Assembly: GCA_034506335.1 (NCBI GenBank)
Contig: JAPDPR010000022.1
Location: 1 to 48,945, forward strand
DNA length: 48,945 nt
Source of the DNA: a candidate division KSB1 bacterium
Lineage (GTDB): Bacteria > Zhuqueibacterota > Zhuqueibacteria > JANLFK01 > Oleimicrobiaceae
Reading direction: 5' to 3'
Positions within the stretch are counted from its first letter, which is position 1. Each line of letters starts with the position of its first letter. The notes under the pieces are model-generated. The model did no database searches and had not been told where the DNA came from. It saw nothing but the letters and a program-made list of their open reading frames with translations. The position numbers and the translations under genes are program-made. Of this stretch, positions 40,966 to 48,945 are shown piece after piece.

Positions 40966-42282
40966 ATGCGGATCAGCGTGTTTGGCCTCGGCTATGTGGG
41001 GTGTGTGTCGGCCGGCTGTTTTGCCGAAGATGGGCACGCGGTCGTGGGTGTGGACAAGAATCGCTTGAAGGTGGACCTGATCAACGCGGGACGGTCCCCC
41101 ATCGTCGAAAAGGACATAGACGAGATCATTCGCAAGGCGGTGGCCGAAGGGAGGTTGCGGGCAACCACAGACGCCCTTGATGCGGTGATTCACTCTGACA
41201 TCTCCTTTGTCTGTGTGGGGACACCGAGCAACGGGAATGGCAGCCTGGATTTCAAGCACATCGGCCGCGTCTGCAGCGAGATTGGCGGCGCCCTCCGCTA
41301 CAAAGTGGGGTACCATGTGGTGGCTATCCGCAGCACCATCCTTCCAGGCATCGCTCGCCAGGTTGCCCTGCCCGCACTAGTGGCCTCTTCGGGCAAGGAG
41401 CCGGGCCAGGGCTTTGGCTTTTGCGTCAACCCTGAGTTCTTGCGGGAAGGCAGCGCGGTGCACGACTTTCGGAACCCACCAAAGACGGTAATCGGCGAGT
41501 TCGACAAGCGCAGTGGCGAACCTCTGGTGGAGCTGTACAAGCATCTCCCCGCCCCTTTGTTTCGTGTGGACATCGAGACCGCATCGATGGTCAAGTATGC
41601 TGACAACGCTTTTCACGCCATCAAAGTGGCCTTCGCCAATGAGATTGGCCGGCTTTGCAAACGTCTTGGTATCGACAGTCGCAGGGTTATGAGCATCTTT
41701 GTGCAGGACACCAAGCTCAATATTTCCGCCACCTACCTGCGCCCGGGCTTCGCCTTTGGGGGCTCCTGTCTGCCCAAGGACTTGCGCGCCATCACCTACC
41801 GAGCCAAGGAGCTGGACGTGGAGGTGCCACTTCTGGCCGCGGCGATGGAGAGCAACCGCAGGCACATCGAGTACGCCATCGATGAGATCCGACGCCTGGG
41901 TAAGAGGCGCATAGGGTTTTTGGGCATGAGCTTCAAGGCCGGTACCGACGACCTGCGCGAAAGCCCGGTGGTGACTACTATCGAGCACCTTATCGGCAAA
42001 GGGTACGAGGTCTCCATCTTCGACCGCAACGTGTCTCTGGCCAATTTGGTGGGCTCCAACAAGGAGTACATTGAGCGCGAGATACCTCACATCGCGCGCT
42101 TGATGCGGGAGTCCCCAGACGAAGTGGTGGCGGAGTCGGAGGTGATCGTGGTGGGGAATGAAGCTGAGGAACACCGTCGGGCCCTGCGGCACGCACGCCC
42201 TTCGCAGACAATCGTCGACCTTGTGGGCCTGGCCTTGAACGGTGAGTTGAAGGAAACCTCTTATGAAGGCCTCTGCTGGTAA
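40966..42282 (+). CDS. Nucleotide-sugar 6-dehydrogenase (GDP-mannose/UDP-glucose type, AlgD-like)
   Basis: 438 residues. ATG 40966 lies 7 bp after GAGGAGG; GTG 40960 is two codons earlier. The NAD-binding Rossmann start is 'ISVFGLGYVGCVSAGCFA'. The mid-protein has 'VNPEFLREGSAV' (~154), and the catalytic cysteine is Cys268 in FGGSCLPKD. The Leu after Cys matches AlgD more than UDP-glucose dehydrogenase, which usually has Phe. 'GMSFKAGTDDLRESP' (~320) is the C-terminal domain signature. The enzyme oxidises the C6 hydroxyl of a nucleotide sugar to a uronate, so the polymer probably contains mannuronate or a related uronic acid. The stop overlaps the next gene by 20 bp. Confidence 0.92.
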   Translation: MRISVFGLGYVGCVSAGCFAEDGHAVVGVDKNRLKVDLINAGRSPIVEKDIDEIIRKAVAEGRLRATTDALDAVIHSDISFVCVGTPSNGNGSLDFKHIGRVCSEIGGALRYKVGYHVVAIRSTILPGIARQVALPALVASSGKEPGQGFGFCVNPEFLREGSAVHDFRNPPKTVIGEFDKRSGEPLVELYKHLPAPLFRVDIETASMVKYADNAFHAIKVAFANEIGRLCKRLGIDSRRVMSIFVQDTKLNISATYLRPGFAFGGSCLPKDLRAITYRAKELDVEVPLLAAAMESNRRHIEYAIDEIRRLGKRRIGFLGMSFKAGTDDLRESPVVTTIEHLIGKGYEVSIFDRNVSLANLVGSNKEYIEREIPHIARLMRESPDEVVAESEVIVVGNEAEEHRRALRHARPSQTIVDLVGLALNGELKETSYEGLCW

Positions 42283-43513
42283 GCGCGTTCTCATTATCGT
42301 TCAGAACCTTCCGGTGCCACTTGACCGCCGGGTATGGTTAGAAGCGACTACCCTGCAGCGGGAGGGGTACAGAGTCAGCGTAATCTCGCCCCGGGAGAGG
42401 GGGGAGCCAACCCATACGGTGCTGGAAGGGGTGGCTCTGTATCGCTACTGGGTGCCCACAGGGGCCCACGGCGTGGTGAGTTACTTCCTGGAGTTCCTCT
42501 ACTGCTGGCTCGCAACTGCGGTCCTGTCGGTGGCAGTGGCCCTCAAGGAAGGTTTCGACGTCATTCACGCGTGCAACCCGCCAGATACTTTTTTCGCCTT
42601 GGCGGCACTCTACAAACTTGGGGGAAAAAGGTTTGTATTTGACCATCACGACCTTTCGCCAGAAATGTTTCGAGCCAAGTTCCCGCAGGGACATGGTGTG
42701 CTTCACAAGATTCTCCTGCTCTTGGAGCGAATGACCTTCAGGACGGCGGACGTGGTACTGGCCACCAACGAATCGCACAAAGAAATCGCCATGGTGCGCG
42801 GACGTGTGCCAGAGGGTAATGTCTATGTGGTGCGAAGCGGCCCCGATTTCGCCCGGCTCCGTCTTATGCCTGCCGAGCCGGCTTTGAAAGAGGGACGGCG
42901 CTACCTGGTGGCCTACCTTGGGGAGATGTGCCCCCAGGACGGCGTGGACTATCTCCTGCGCGCCGCCCACCTCCTGCGCATGGAGATGGGCATGAGCGAT
43001 GTGCTCTTCGTCATCATGGGGGGCGGCCCGGCTTTGCCCGCGTTGCGCACTTTGGCAAAATCCCTGGAACTCGACGGGATGGTCAGATTCACCGGGAGGG
43101 TCTCCGATCTTGACCTTTGCCGTTACCTGTCCACCGCAGATCTCTGTGTAGATCCGGATCCGAAAACCGAGTGGTCTGACCGCTCAACTATGAACAAGAT
43201 ACTCGAGTACATGGCGTTTGGCAAGCCGATTGTCGCCTTCGACTTGAAGGAACACAGGCGTTCAGCCGGCGATGCCGCAGTTTATGCGCGTGCCAACGAC
43301 GAGCGCGACTTTGCGCTCAAGGTCAGGTCTCTGCTGCTCAATCGCAAATTGCGCGAGAGAATGGGGCGGATAGGCTATCGACGCGTCGTGGAGCGGCTCT
43401 CGTGGGAACACAGCAGTCCGAACCTGCTTCGAGCCTACCGCCATGTCTTCGCCGGTATGCATCCACCTGCGGACGCCAATGAGGGCGACCGAGGTTTCAG
43501 CCGTTCGAAGTGA
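42263..43513 (+). CDS. Family 4 glycosyltransferase
   Basis: 416 residues, ATG 42263, overlapping the preceding gene by 20 bp. The N-terminal 'NLPVPLDRRVWLEATTLQ' is a recognisable GT4 subgroup signature, followed by 'DVIHACNPPDTFF' (~93) and 'FDHHDLSPEMF' (~121). The C-terminal domain has 'YLGEMCPQDGVDYLL', 'GGGPALPALRTLA' and the donor region 'STMNKILEYMAFGKPIVAF' (~310). It presumably transfers a sugar, perhaps the uronate made by the dehydrogenase encoded just upstream (inference from overlap only). Confidence 0.9.
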   Translation: MKASAGKRVLIIVQNLPVPLDRRVWLEATTLQREGYRVSVISPRERGEPTHTVLEGVALYRYWVPTGAHGVVSYFLEFLYCWLATAVLSVAVALKEGFDVIHACNPPDTFFALAALYKLGGKRFVFDHHDLSPEMFRAKFPQGHGVLHKILLLLERMTFRTADVVLATNESHKEIAMVRGRVPEGNVYVVRSGPDFARLRLMPAEPALKEGRRYLVAYLGEMCPQDGVDYLLRAAHLLRMEMGMSDVLFVIMGGGPALPALRTLAKSLELDGMVRFTGRVSDLDLCRYLSTADLCVDPDPKTEWSDRSTMNKILEYMAFGKPIVAFDLKEHRRSAGDAAVYARANDERDFALKVRSLLLNRKLRERMGRIGYRRVVERLSWEHSSPNLLRAYRHVFAGMHPPADANEGDRGFSRSK

Positions 43514-43523
43514 GGTGAGCGAC

Positions 43524-44531
43524 ATGATTCCTCCATACTGCAGATGGGTATTGATCGCGCTGCTTGCTGCGATGCTGGCCGAAGGGTGCACGAAGGACCC
43601 TGTCTCACCCGAGCCGGACGGGTGGTTACCAAGAAATGTAGGGCTGGGAAGCCTTTACGTGCAATGTCTGGCCGTAGACCCCTTCGACGAAAAGGTGCTT
43701 TTTGTCGGAACTTTTGGGGGAGTGTTTCGCAGCGGCGATGGGGGGCACTCCTGGAAGGCTTCTGGGGAGGGCATAACCAGTATGGACATTTCAGCTATTG
43801 CCCTTTCCCCGTTTCGGCGAGGAGAGGTGCTGTGCGGCACATGGGGCAAAGGTGTGTTCTTCAGCGAAGATGGAGGGCAGAGCTGGGCGGCGAGGAGCAA
43901 CGGCCTGCGCAGCCCGCGCGTCACCGCCGTGGCATTTGACAGCCACGACAGCACGCGTATCTACGCAGCCACCACTGATGGCATGTTCACAAGCGTCGAC
44001 AGGGGACAGCATTGGGTGCTATGCTTTCCGTATGGCAATGTGCGGGGCATGGCCGTGCACCCCACTGAGGCCCAGGTACTCTTCGTGGGGGTTGAGTACC
44101 ACGGTGTGCTCAAGAGCGAGGATGGCGGACAAGCGTGGCAGCCGAAGAATACTGGGCTCCACCTCACTGAAGGAGCTTACGACGCGCCCTGGGACATCGC
44201 GTTTGACCCTGTCGACACCAAGGTGCTATATGCAGCCACTGGGGTAGTGGACCTTCATAAGAGTGAGGACGGCGGTGAGACCTGGAGGTTGGCCGACGTG
44301 GGCCTCGACTGGAGGCGGGTACGCCAGGTAGCTATCGATAGGGCAGATCACCTCCGCCTTTACGTGGCGACTGACCGCGGTGTGATGCAGAGCAGCAATG
44401 GCGGCGCCTCTTGGATGACGATGAACGATGGCTTGAGGTGTGAGAATGTGCGGGCTGTTCTGGCCACGTCCATGGGCGTCTTTGCAGGAACCTACGGAGG
44501 AGGCGTATTCTTCCATGCGGCGAATCGTTGA
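43524..44531 (+). CDS. Putative lipoprotein with BNR/sortilin-type β-propeller repeats
   Basis: 335 residues. ATG 43524 has GTGAGGTGAG upstream; the frame extends to 43443 inside the preceding gene. A hydrophobic stretch ends in 'LAEGC', an imperfect lipobox (Glu at -2), so lipidation is likely but not certain. The rest is at least five repeats of about 45 residues with Asp-box-like cores: 'FRSGDGGHSWKA', 'FFSEDGGQSWAA', 'LKSEDGGQAWQP', 'HKSEDGGETWRL', 'MQSSNGGASWMT'. Such propellers bind glycans or proteins. Its place between two glycosyltransferase genes suggests binding or editing of the exported polymer. It overlaps the next gene by 17 bp. Confidence 0.85.
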   Translation: MIPPYCRWVLIALLAAMLAEGCTKDPVSPEPDGWLPRNVGLGSLYVQCLAVDPFDEKVLFVGTFGGVFRSGDGGHSWKASGEGITSMDISAIALSPFRRGEVLCGTWGKGVFFSEDGGQSWAARSNGLRSPRVTAVAFDSHDSTRIYAATTDGMFTSVDRGQHWVLCFPYGNVRGMAVHPTEAQVLFVGVEYHGVLKSEDGGQAWQPKNTGLHLTEGAYDAPWDIAFDPVDTKVLYAATGVVDLHKSEDGGETWRLADVGLDWRRVRQVAIDRADHLRLYVATDRGVMQSSNGGASWMTMNDGLRCENVRAVLATSMGVFAGTYGGGVFFHAANR

Positions 44532-45786
44532 CCTACTCCTCAGGGACCGTGTCCTGCTTCTGATTTGCGCATTCGGCCTGCTTGCCCGGGTCACATTTGT
44601 GGCCACCTTGGAGCCCAGGTTGTATTGGCCCATCGACGAAGGGGCCTACGACCATCTTGCCAAGGCGCTAGCTTCGGGCAAGGGCTACGTGACGCCAGAG
44701 GGGGAGTTCACCGCGTACCGGCCGGTGGGATATCCAGCCTTTCTCGCGCTGCTCTACTCGGTCTTTGGGCCCAATCTGGTCGTCGTTCGCCTGGTTCAGT
44801 CGCTGCTCACCACTGCCCTGGTGTGCGTGGTCTACTTGCTTGGCAGGCATCTCTTCACCAAGGAGGTAGCAAGAGTTGCAGCGGGCATGTGTGCCCTCTA
44901 CCCGTACTACATTTACATTTCAGGAGTCCTGTACTCTGAAGCCTTGTCCGTCTTGTTGATGGCCTGTGGAGTCTATCTGTTCATCGCGGCATGCGAACGG
45001 CCAGCGACGGCAAAGTTTGTGATAGTCGGGGCGTTGTTGGGCGCTCTGGTCCTCACCCGACCAAACACAGTAGCGGCATTTCCTTTCTTTTTGGCTTGGT
45101 ACATCTGGGTACCCGGCGTGCGGCGACGCGTGCCGGTGTGGATGCCAGGTGTGGCATTGGCAGTCGCCGCGCTCCTGATCCTGCCGTGGATGGCCAGAAA
45201 CCAGGTCCGCCTTGGTGCGTTCACCTTGGCCACCAACGGAGGGCGGAACTTCTGGCTGGGGAATAACCCAGGTGCTACTGCGGACACCGGCAACGAAGTA
45301 CCACTTACGCCGGAGCTGACTGCAAAGCTGGAGGGTGCTCGTTCAGAAGTGGAGCGCGATCGGGTCTATTATGCCTCCGGTTTGCAGTTCATTCGCCGCC
45401 AGCCTTCGCGCTTCCTCGGGCTCACAGCAAGCAAAGCCATTGCGTTCTGGCGCCTCTATCCGGTGCCATCTTCGGGTTTCAAGCAGCACGAAGGTTTCTC
45501 CAAACTGGCGAGTATTGTAACGTATGGCCCCATTTTGGTTTTGGCGATAGTTGGTCTGGCGGTCTCCTGGGCCAATGCGCCCGAAAGAAACCTTGCCTTT
45601 CTCTGCCTTTTTGTCTGTTTCAACGTTGCCCATGCGGTCTACATTTCAATTGTCCGCTTGCGGTTGCCATTGGATCTGTTCCTCATGACCTTCGCGGCAT
45701 ATGCGGTTACCCGTGCGCGTGAGTGGTGTGCGCAGCTAACATGCGGCAAGCGAGAAAAAAGCGTCGGACGTGTGGAGGAAAGATGA
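44515..45786 (+). CDS. GT39/PMT-type membrane glycosyltransferase
   Basis: 423 residues. ATG 44515 has GGAGGAGG 8 bp upstream and overlaps the previous gene by 17 bp; the in-frame ORF from 44440 is rejected. About 9-11 helices are visible. The first loop has 'WPIDEGAYDHLAKAL' (~42, candidate catalytic Asp/Glu) and 'AYRPVGYPAFLALLYSVFG'; a later loop has 'TNGGRNFWLGNNPGA'. It is a paralogue of the protein at 37286-38479. The stop overlaps the start of the UbiA-like gene (ATGA). Since GT-C enzymes use polyprenyl-phosphate sugars, this coupling hints that it consumes the product of that neighbour. Confidence 0.87.
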   Translation: MRRIVDLLLRDRVLLLICAFGLLARVTFVATLEPRLYWPIDEGAYDHLAKALASGKGYVTPEGEFTAYRPVGYPAFLALLYSVFGPNLVVVRLVQSLLTTALVCVVYLLGRHLFTKEVARVAAGMCALYPYYIYISGVLYSEALSVLLMACGVYLFIAACERPATAKFVIVGALLGALVLTRPNTVAAFPFFLAWYIWVPGVRRRVPVWMPGVALAVAALLILPWMARNQVRLGAFTLATNGGRNFWLGNNPGATADTGNEVPLTPELTAKLEGARSEVERDRVYYASGLQFIRRQPSRFLGLTASKAIAFWRLYPVPSSGFKQHEGFSKLASIVTYGPILVLAIVGLAVSWANAPERNLAFLCLFVCFNVAHAVYISIVRLRLPLDLFLMTFAAYAVTRAREWCAQLTCGKREKSVGRVEER

Positions 45787-46721
45787 GCGCTCAAAGATTA
45801 ACGACTGTGACGCCTGTACAGCCGCGGGTAAGAACCTGGAGCCGAGGAACGGCCTCTGCTCTGTTAGTGGCGATACGACCCAGGCAGTGGAGCAAGAATC
45901 TGTTGCTTTTTGCTGGCGTCATGTTCTCGCTGAACCTGGGTTCGGCCCCTCTGCTCATGCGGGCCTGTCTGGCTTTCGCGGTCTTTTGTTTTCTGTCCAG
46001 TGCCGTGTATTTGTTCAACGACGTCATCGACGCTGACCAAGACCGACGGCATCCACACAAGCGCTCGCGCCCGGTAGCAAGTGGGCGTCTGAGTCCTACG
46101 TTAGCCCTCACCACCGCAGGTGTGATGAGTACGGTGGGCATAACAGGAGCCATTCCGCTCGGGGGCCGATTCGCGGGCATTGCCATAGGGTACTTCGTGT
46201 TGATGAACCTGTACTCGGCATTCTTGAAGCGGGTTGCCCCTTTGGATGTCCTGGTCATCGCCGTAGGCTTTGTGCTTCGGGCCGTGGCAGGGGCGGTAGT
46301 CGTTGATGTGGCGATCTCCCAATGGCTTGTGGTCTGTACCACATTTCTCGCGCTCTTTGTTGCCCTATGCAAGCGGCGCCACGAACTGACGGCGCTGGGG
46401 GCCGACGCTACCGCGCACCGCCAGTCCCTTACTTCTTACAGCCCGGCGCTGCTGGACCAATTCATCATCCTGGCCGCGACCTCAGCGGTGATGAGCTATA
46501 CTCTGTACACCCTTTCCCCGCGGACAGTGGCGGAGTTCGGGCACGCGAACCTGGTGTACACGGTGCCGTTGGTCGTCTTTGGCATCTTTCGTTACCTCTA
46601 CCTTGTTCACTTGCAGAACGGTGGGGGTAACCCCGAGGTGCTTCTCTTCGGAGACCCGCCGCTGCTGGTGAGTATCGTGAGCTGGGCAGTGATGGCTGCG
46701 GCGCTCATCTACTGGATTTGA
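45783..46721 (+). CDS. UbiA-family prenyltransferase, decaprenyl-phosphate phosphoribosyltransferase-like
   Basis: 312 residues. ATG 45783 overlaps the preceding stop (ATGA) and follows GGAGGAAAG. About eight helices. Motifs: 'RPRQWSKNLLLFAGVMFS' (~37), the first Asp-rich motif 'NDVIDADQDRRHPHKRSRPVASG' in the form NDxxDxxxD (~80), and 'LYSAFLKRVAPLDVLVIAVGFVLRAVAGA' further on, recognised by its 'LDVLVIA.GFVLR.VAG' pattern. These match DPPR synthase (Rv3806c-like), which attaches phosphoribose to polyprenyl phosphate, rather than ubiquinone enzymes. The epimerase pair DprE1/DprE2 and the phosphatase are not in the window. A pentose in the polymer is therefore possible but unproven. Confidence 0.87.
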   Translation: MSAQRLTTVTPVQPRVRTWSRGTASALLVAIRPRQWSKNLLLFAGVMFSLNLGSAPLLMRACLAFAVFCFLSSAVYLFNDVIDADQDRRHPHKRSRPVASGRLSPTLALTTAGVMSTVGITGAIPLGGRFAGIAIGYFVLMNLYSAFLKRVAPLDVLVIAVGFVLRAVAGAVVVDVAISQWLVVCTTFLALFVALCKRRHELTALGADATAHRQSLTSYSPALLDQFIILAATSAVMSYTLYTLSPRTVAEFGHANLVYTVPLVVFGIFRYLYLVHLQNGGGNPEVLLFGDPPLLVSIVSWAVMAAALIYWI

Positions 46722-46809
46722 CATGTAGGACGACAGGACAACCAGAGCAAAGAGCGTTCGTCGCATTGCAGCGGTACACGAGGCTATGAAATACGGAGCG
46801 GAAAGTGGA

Positions 46810-48945
46810 ATGAAAGCAGTCACCTTCTGGCACAGAGCGACCGTGATGGGAGCAGTGTGGGCCTTGCTGGGGTTAGGAGTGCAAGCAGGGGTGCAAGTGG
46901 TGGGCACAGATCAAACAAGCGTTGTCCTGGAGTTAAGGGTCGATTCTCTCCAGGTGATCCCGCTGGAAGGGGAGCATGAGCAGGTGACGCTGTACCTTGA
47001 CGGCTGTGGCACACTGTCCCAACCAGGAAGGCCCGTGCTGCCGGTGACAGGCACGATGGTGGGCGTTCCCCCCGAGGCACCGGTGTCCCTGCAGGTGCTC
47101 CACGTTGACTACAGGGAGCAGGGAATGTGGAACCTGCCGGTCGAGCCCGAGCAAGGAGAAAAAGTGGCCACGGCAGGGTGGTATCCTCAGGAATTTGCCG
47201 CCTTGGGTGAGGTGGGCTTTGTGCGAGAACAGCGCGTGGCACAGGTGCTCTTCTTCCCCGTGCGAGTGAATCAGGCCACCGGCAAAGCGCAGGTGGCGCG
47301 CCTCGTCAGGGTTGCGGTGCGGTTCGAACAGCAGCAGGCAGCACATGGCGTTGGTGCAGAGGCGGGCGCTGAGGAGTCTGCCTTCGAGCCCTTCTTCCGC
47401 TCGAACCTAGCCAATTACGCGCAAGCCCGGCAATGGCGCAGGGTGCCCACGGCCGAGGCGGTGGTCAAAAGTTCGCGATCAACCCGGTCTGCTCAAGTGT
47501 TTAAGATCGTCGTGGAAAAAGACGGCTTTTACGAGGTTAGGGGCCGCGACTTGGAACGGGCAGGCGCAGTCCTCAGAGGACTGGACCCCCGCGCCATCAG
47601 CCTGAGCAACAAGGGGCGCTCCGTGCCGGTCTGGGTGACGGGTGCGCGCGACGGCTCGTTCGACCCCGAGGATGCCATCCGGTTCTACGGCGAATTCAAT
47701 CGGGGGGACTATACCTACTTTTCGCCCTACACCCCGGCCAATGCCTACTGGCTTGCCCTGGGCGAGGGCTCTGGGGCGCATATGGTTGAGGTGGATGGCG
47801 GACTCTATGCGGCCGATCCGGTTCGTCCCTCCAGCGCACGCCACACCACCCATTTCGAAGAGGACCAACTTTTTGAACGTCTGTTGTTGGTGGCGGATGC
47901 GACTGCGGACCATTGGTTCTGGAAACAACTCCAGCCCGGTGCACCTCAAGATCTTGTCCTGCGCCTCGAAAAGCCGGCGGGCTCAGGCCTAGTGCGCGTC
48001 AGAGTGATGATGCGTGGTCTGACCTACCCGTCTTACGCCAATCCTGACCACCACGTCACTGTGAAGCTCAATGGCTACGTGGTGGGCGACGTGAAATGGG
48101 ACGGCCAGGCTGCCTACTTGATGGACAACGCTGCGGTGCCTGGGTCCCTTCTCAACGACGGCGATAACGTGCTCACTTTCGAGTTGCCCGGCGATACGGG
48201 GGCAGGCGATCTGGACCTGGTGCTGCTGGATTGGGTGGAGGTAGTCTACGATCGCCGCCTGGAGGCATCTGGGAACAAGCTCGAACTGCGGCGCGAGCAG
48301 GGCCGTTCAGGTGAGGTTGTAGAATACACGGTCTCCGGCTTTATGCGCCCCGACGTTCTCATTATCGACGCCTTGGGCAGGAGGTTCACCAACGCACTCT
48401 GGCAAGAGGAAGGAAGTGGCTACCGGGTCACCTTTCAGGACGCGGCCTCGGTTACTACCACATACTATTTCGTTCCTTCTGACGGCTTCCTTTCGCCCGT
48501 TGCCATTGTCCGAGATACTCCCTCCGCGCTTCGCGATCCGGCAAATCGCGCGGACTACTTGATCATAACCCATGCAGACTTTGTGCAGGAGGCCAGTCGC
48601 CTTGCCGATCACCGCCGGGCTCAAGGCTTCGTGCCCATGGTAGTGGACGTAGAGGATGTGTACGACGAATTCGGCAACGGGAGCATGGATCCCGCGGCAA
48701 TCAGGCGTTTCCTTCAGTACGCCTACTCCAACTGGGCGCCTCCCCGGCTCACCTACGTCCTGCTCGTGGGTGACTGCACCTATGGGTACGACAAGGAGGT
48801 GGCCCGCCGGTGGAAGGTGCGCACCTATGTGCCCACGATGCTGGAGTACACCACGACCTGGGGCGTGCTGTCCAGCGACAACTATTTTGCGTGCGTCAGC
48901 GGCGACGACGTACTGCCTGACCTCTATGTAGGGCGCCTGCCGGTT
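46810..48945 (+). CDS. Gingipain-type cysteine protease (family C25), N-terminal part; continues beyond window
   Basis: At least 712 residues from ATG 46810 (GGAAAG upstream; ATG 46786 in the same frame is an alternative). The signal peptide ('VMGAVWALLGLGVQAG') is followed by a region like the C25 propeptide ('GRPVLPVTGTMVGVPPEAPV'). A long β-rich section follows, and from about residue 580 the C25 catalytic domain begins: 'ADYLIITHADFVQEASRLADHRRAQGF' (quoted as 'YLIITHADF'), 'DEFGNGSMDPAAIRRFL' and 'TYVLLVGDCTYGYD'. The catalytic His and Cys would lie beyond the window edge and are not seen. In other FCB bacteria such proteases are secreted by or process type IX substrates, so a link to the FlgD-tailed proteins is plausible. 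Confidence 0.88.
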   Translation, partial: MKAVTFWHRATVMGAVWALLGLGVQAGVQVVGTDQTSVVLELRVDSLQVIPLEGEHEQVTLYLDGCGTLSQPGRPVLPVTGTMVGVPPEAPVSLQVLHVDYREQGMWNLPVEPEQGEKVATAGWYPQEFAALGEVGFVREQRVAQVLFFPVRVNQATGKAQVARLVRVAVRFEQQQAAHGVGAEAGAEESAFEPFFRSNLANYAQARQWRRVPTAEAVVKSSRSTRSAQVFKIVVEKDGFYEVRGRDLERAGAVLRGLDPRAISLSNKGRSVPVWVTGARDGSFDPEDAIRFYGEFNRGDYTYFSPYTPANAYWLALGEGSGAHMVEVDGGLYAADPVRPSSARHTTHFEEDQLFERLLLVADATADHWFWKQLQPGAPQDLVLRLEKPAGSGLVRVRVMMRGLTYPSYANPDHHVTVKLNGYVVGDVKWDGQAAYLMDNAAVPGSLLNDGDNVLTFELPGDTGAGDLDLVLLDWVEVVYDRRLEASGNKLELRREQGRSGEVVEYTVSGFMRPDVLIIDALGRRFTNALWQEEGSGYRVTFQDAASVTTTYYFVPSDGFLSPVAIVRDTPSALRDPANRADYLIITHADFVQEASRLADHRRAQGFVPMVVDVEDVYDEFGNGSMDPAAIRRFLQYAYSNWAPPRLTYVLLVGDCTYGYDKEVARRWKVRTYVPTMLEYTTTWGVLSSDNYFACVSGDDVLPDLYVGRLPV

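Noticed and set aside
27635-46721. Exosortase/PEP-CTERM system, suggested by the ExeA-like and Wzz-like gene order
   Set aside because: No exosortase gene and no PEP-CTERM tails are present in the window; the surface proteins carry FlgD-like tails instead.

Overview
The window is about 60% G+C and densely coded. All genes are on the + strand except a truncated lipid kinase at the left edge. Many secreted proteins end in a FlgD-like Ig / type A sorting tail (core 'NPFNP..TI.F', then 'WDG.D..G....G.Y'), and several carry SdrD_B, GEVED and PKD domains. With tandem NtrB/NtrC-type sigma-54 regulators, this points to an uncultured FCB-group bacterium of the KSB1 / Calditrichaeota / Zixibacteria kind. 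That placement is inference: there is no rRNA or other phylogenetic marker here, and no tRNA, CRISPR array or transposon was seen.

Region 1 (1-7.2 kb) is regulatory. A diacylglycerol-kinase-family gene faces left. A strong sigma-70-like promoter and an intrinsic terminator then enclose a possible ~190-nt RNA or attenuated leader. Two soluble PAS histidine kinases and a sigma-54 activator follow as overlapping genes, closed by a terminator. Next come an inverted repeat, a -24/-12 promoter and a stand-alone receiver protein, which form a plausible local sigma-54 circuit.

Region 2 (7.4-27.6 kb) encodes extracellular proteins: a very large glycosidase-like/PKD protein, a subtilase, several SdrD_B/GEVED proteins, a small membrane protein, and a two-gene module present twice (7415-12526 and 24761-27574). 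Six proteins share one FN3-like plus FlgD-like tail; two share a different tail with a tandem ~85-residue repeat. A WbaP/WcaJ-type sugar transferase (12564-13367) sits inside this block and ties it to polysaccharide synthesis.

Region 3 (27.6-46.7 kb) is an exopolysaccharide operon: Wza-like export lipoprotein, Wzz/GumC-like protein, XRE regulator, ExeA-like ATPase, CpsD-like ATPase with a degenerate P-loop, polymerase/ligase, flippase, one GT2 and three GT4 glycosyltransferases, two GT39-type membrane glycosyltransferases, a CapK/PaaK-like adenylate-forming enzyme, an AlgD-like nucleotide-sugar dehydrogenase, a BNR-propeller lipoprotein and a UbiA/DPPR-synthase-like prenyltransferase. Several genes overlap by 4-20 bp. 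The window ends inside a gingipain-type (C25) protease gene. Inferred overall: one island makes a capsule or matrix polysaccharide together with the sorted surface proteins and proteases that would accompany it, probably under two-component sigma-54 control.
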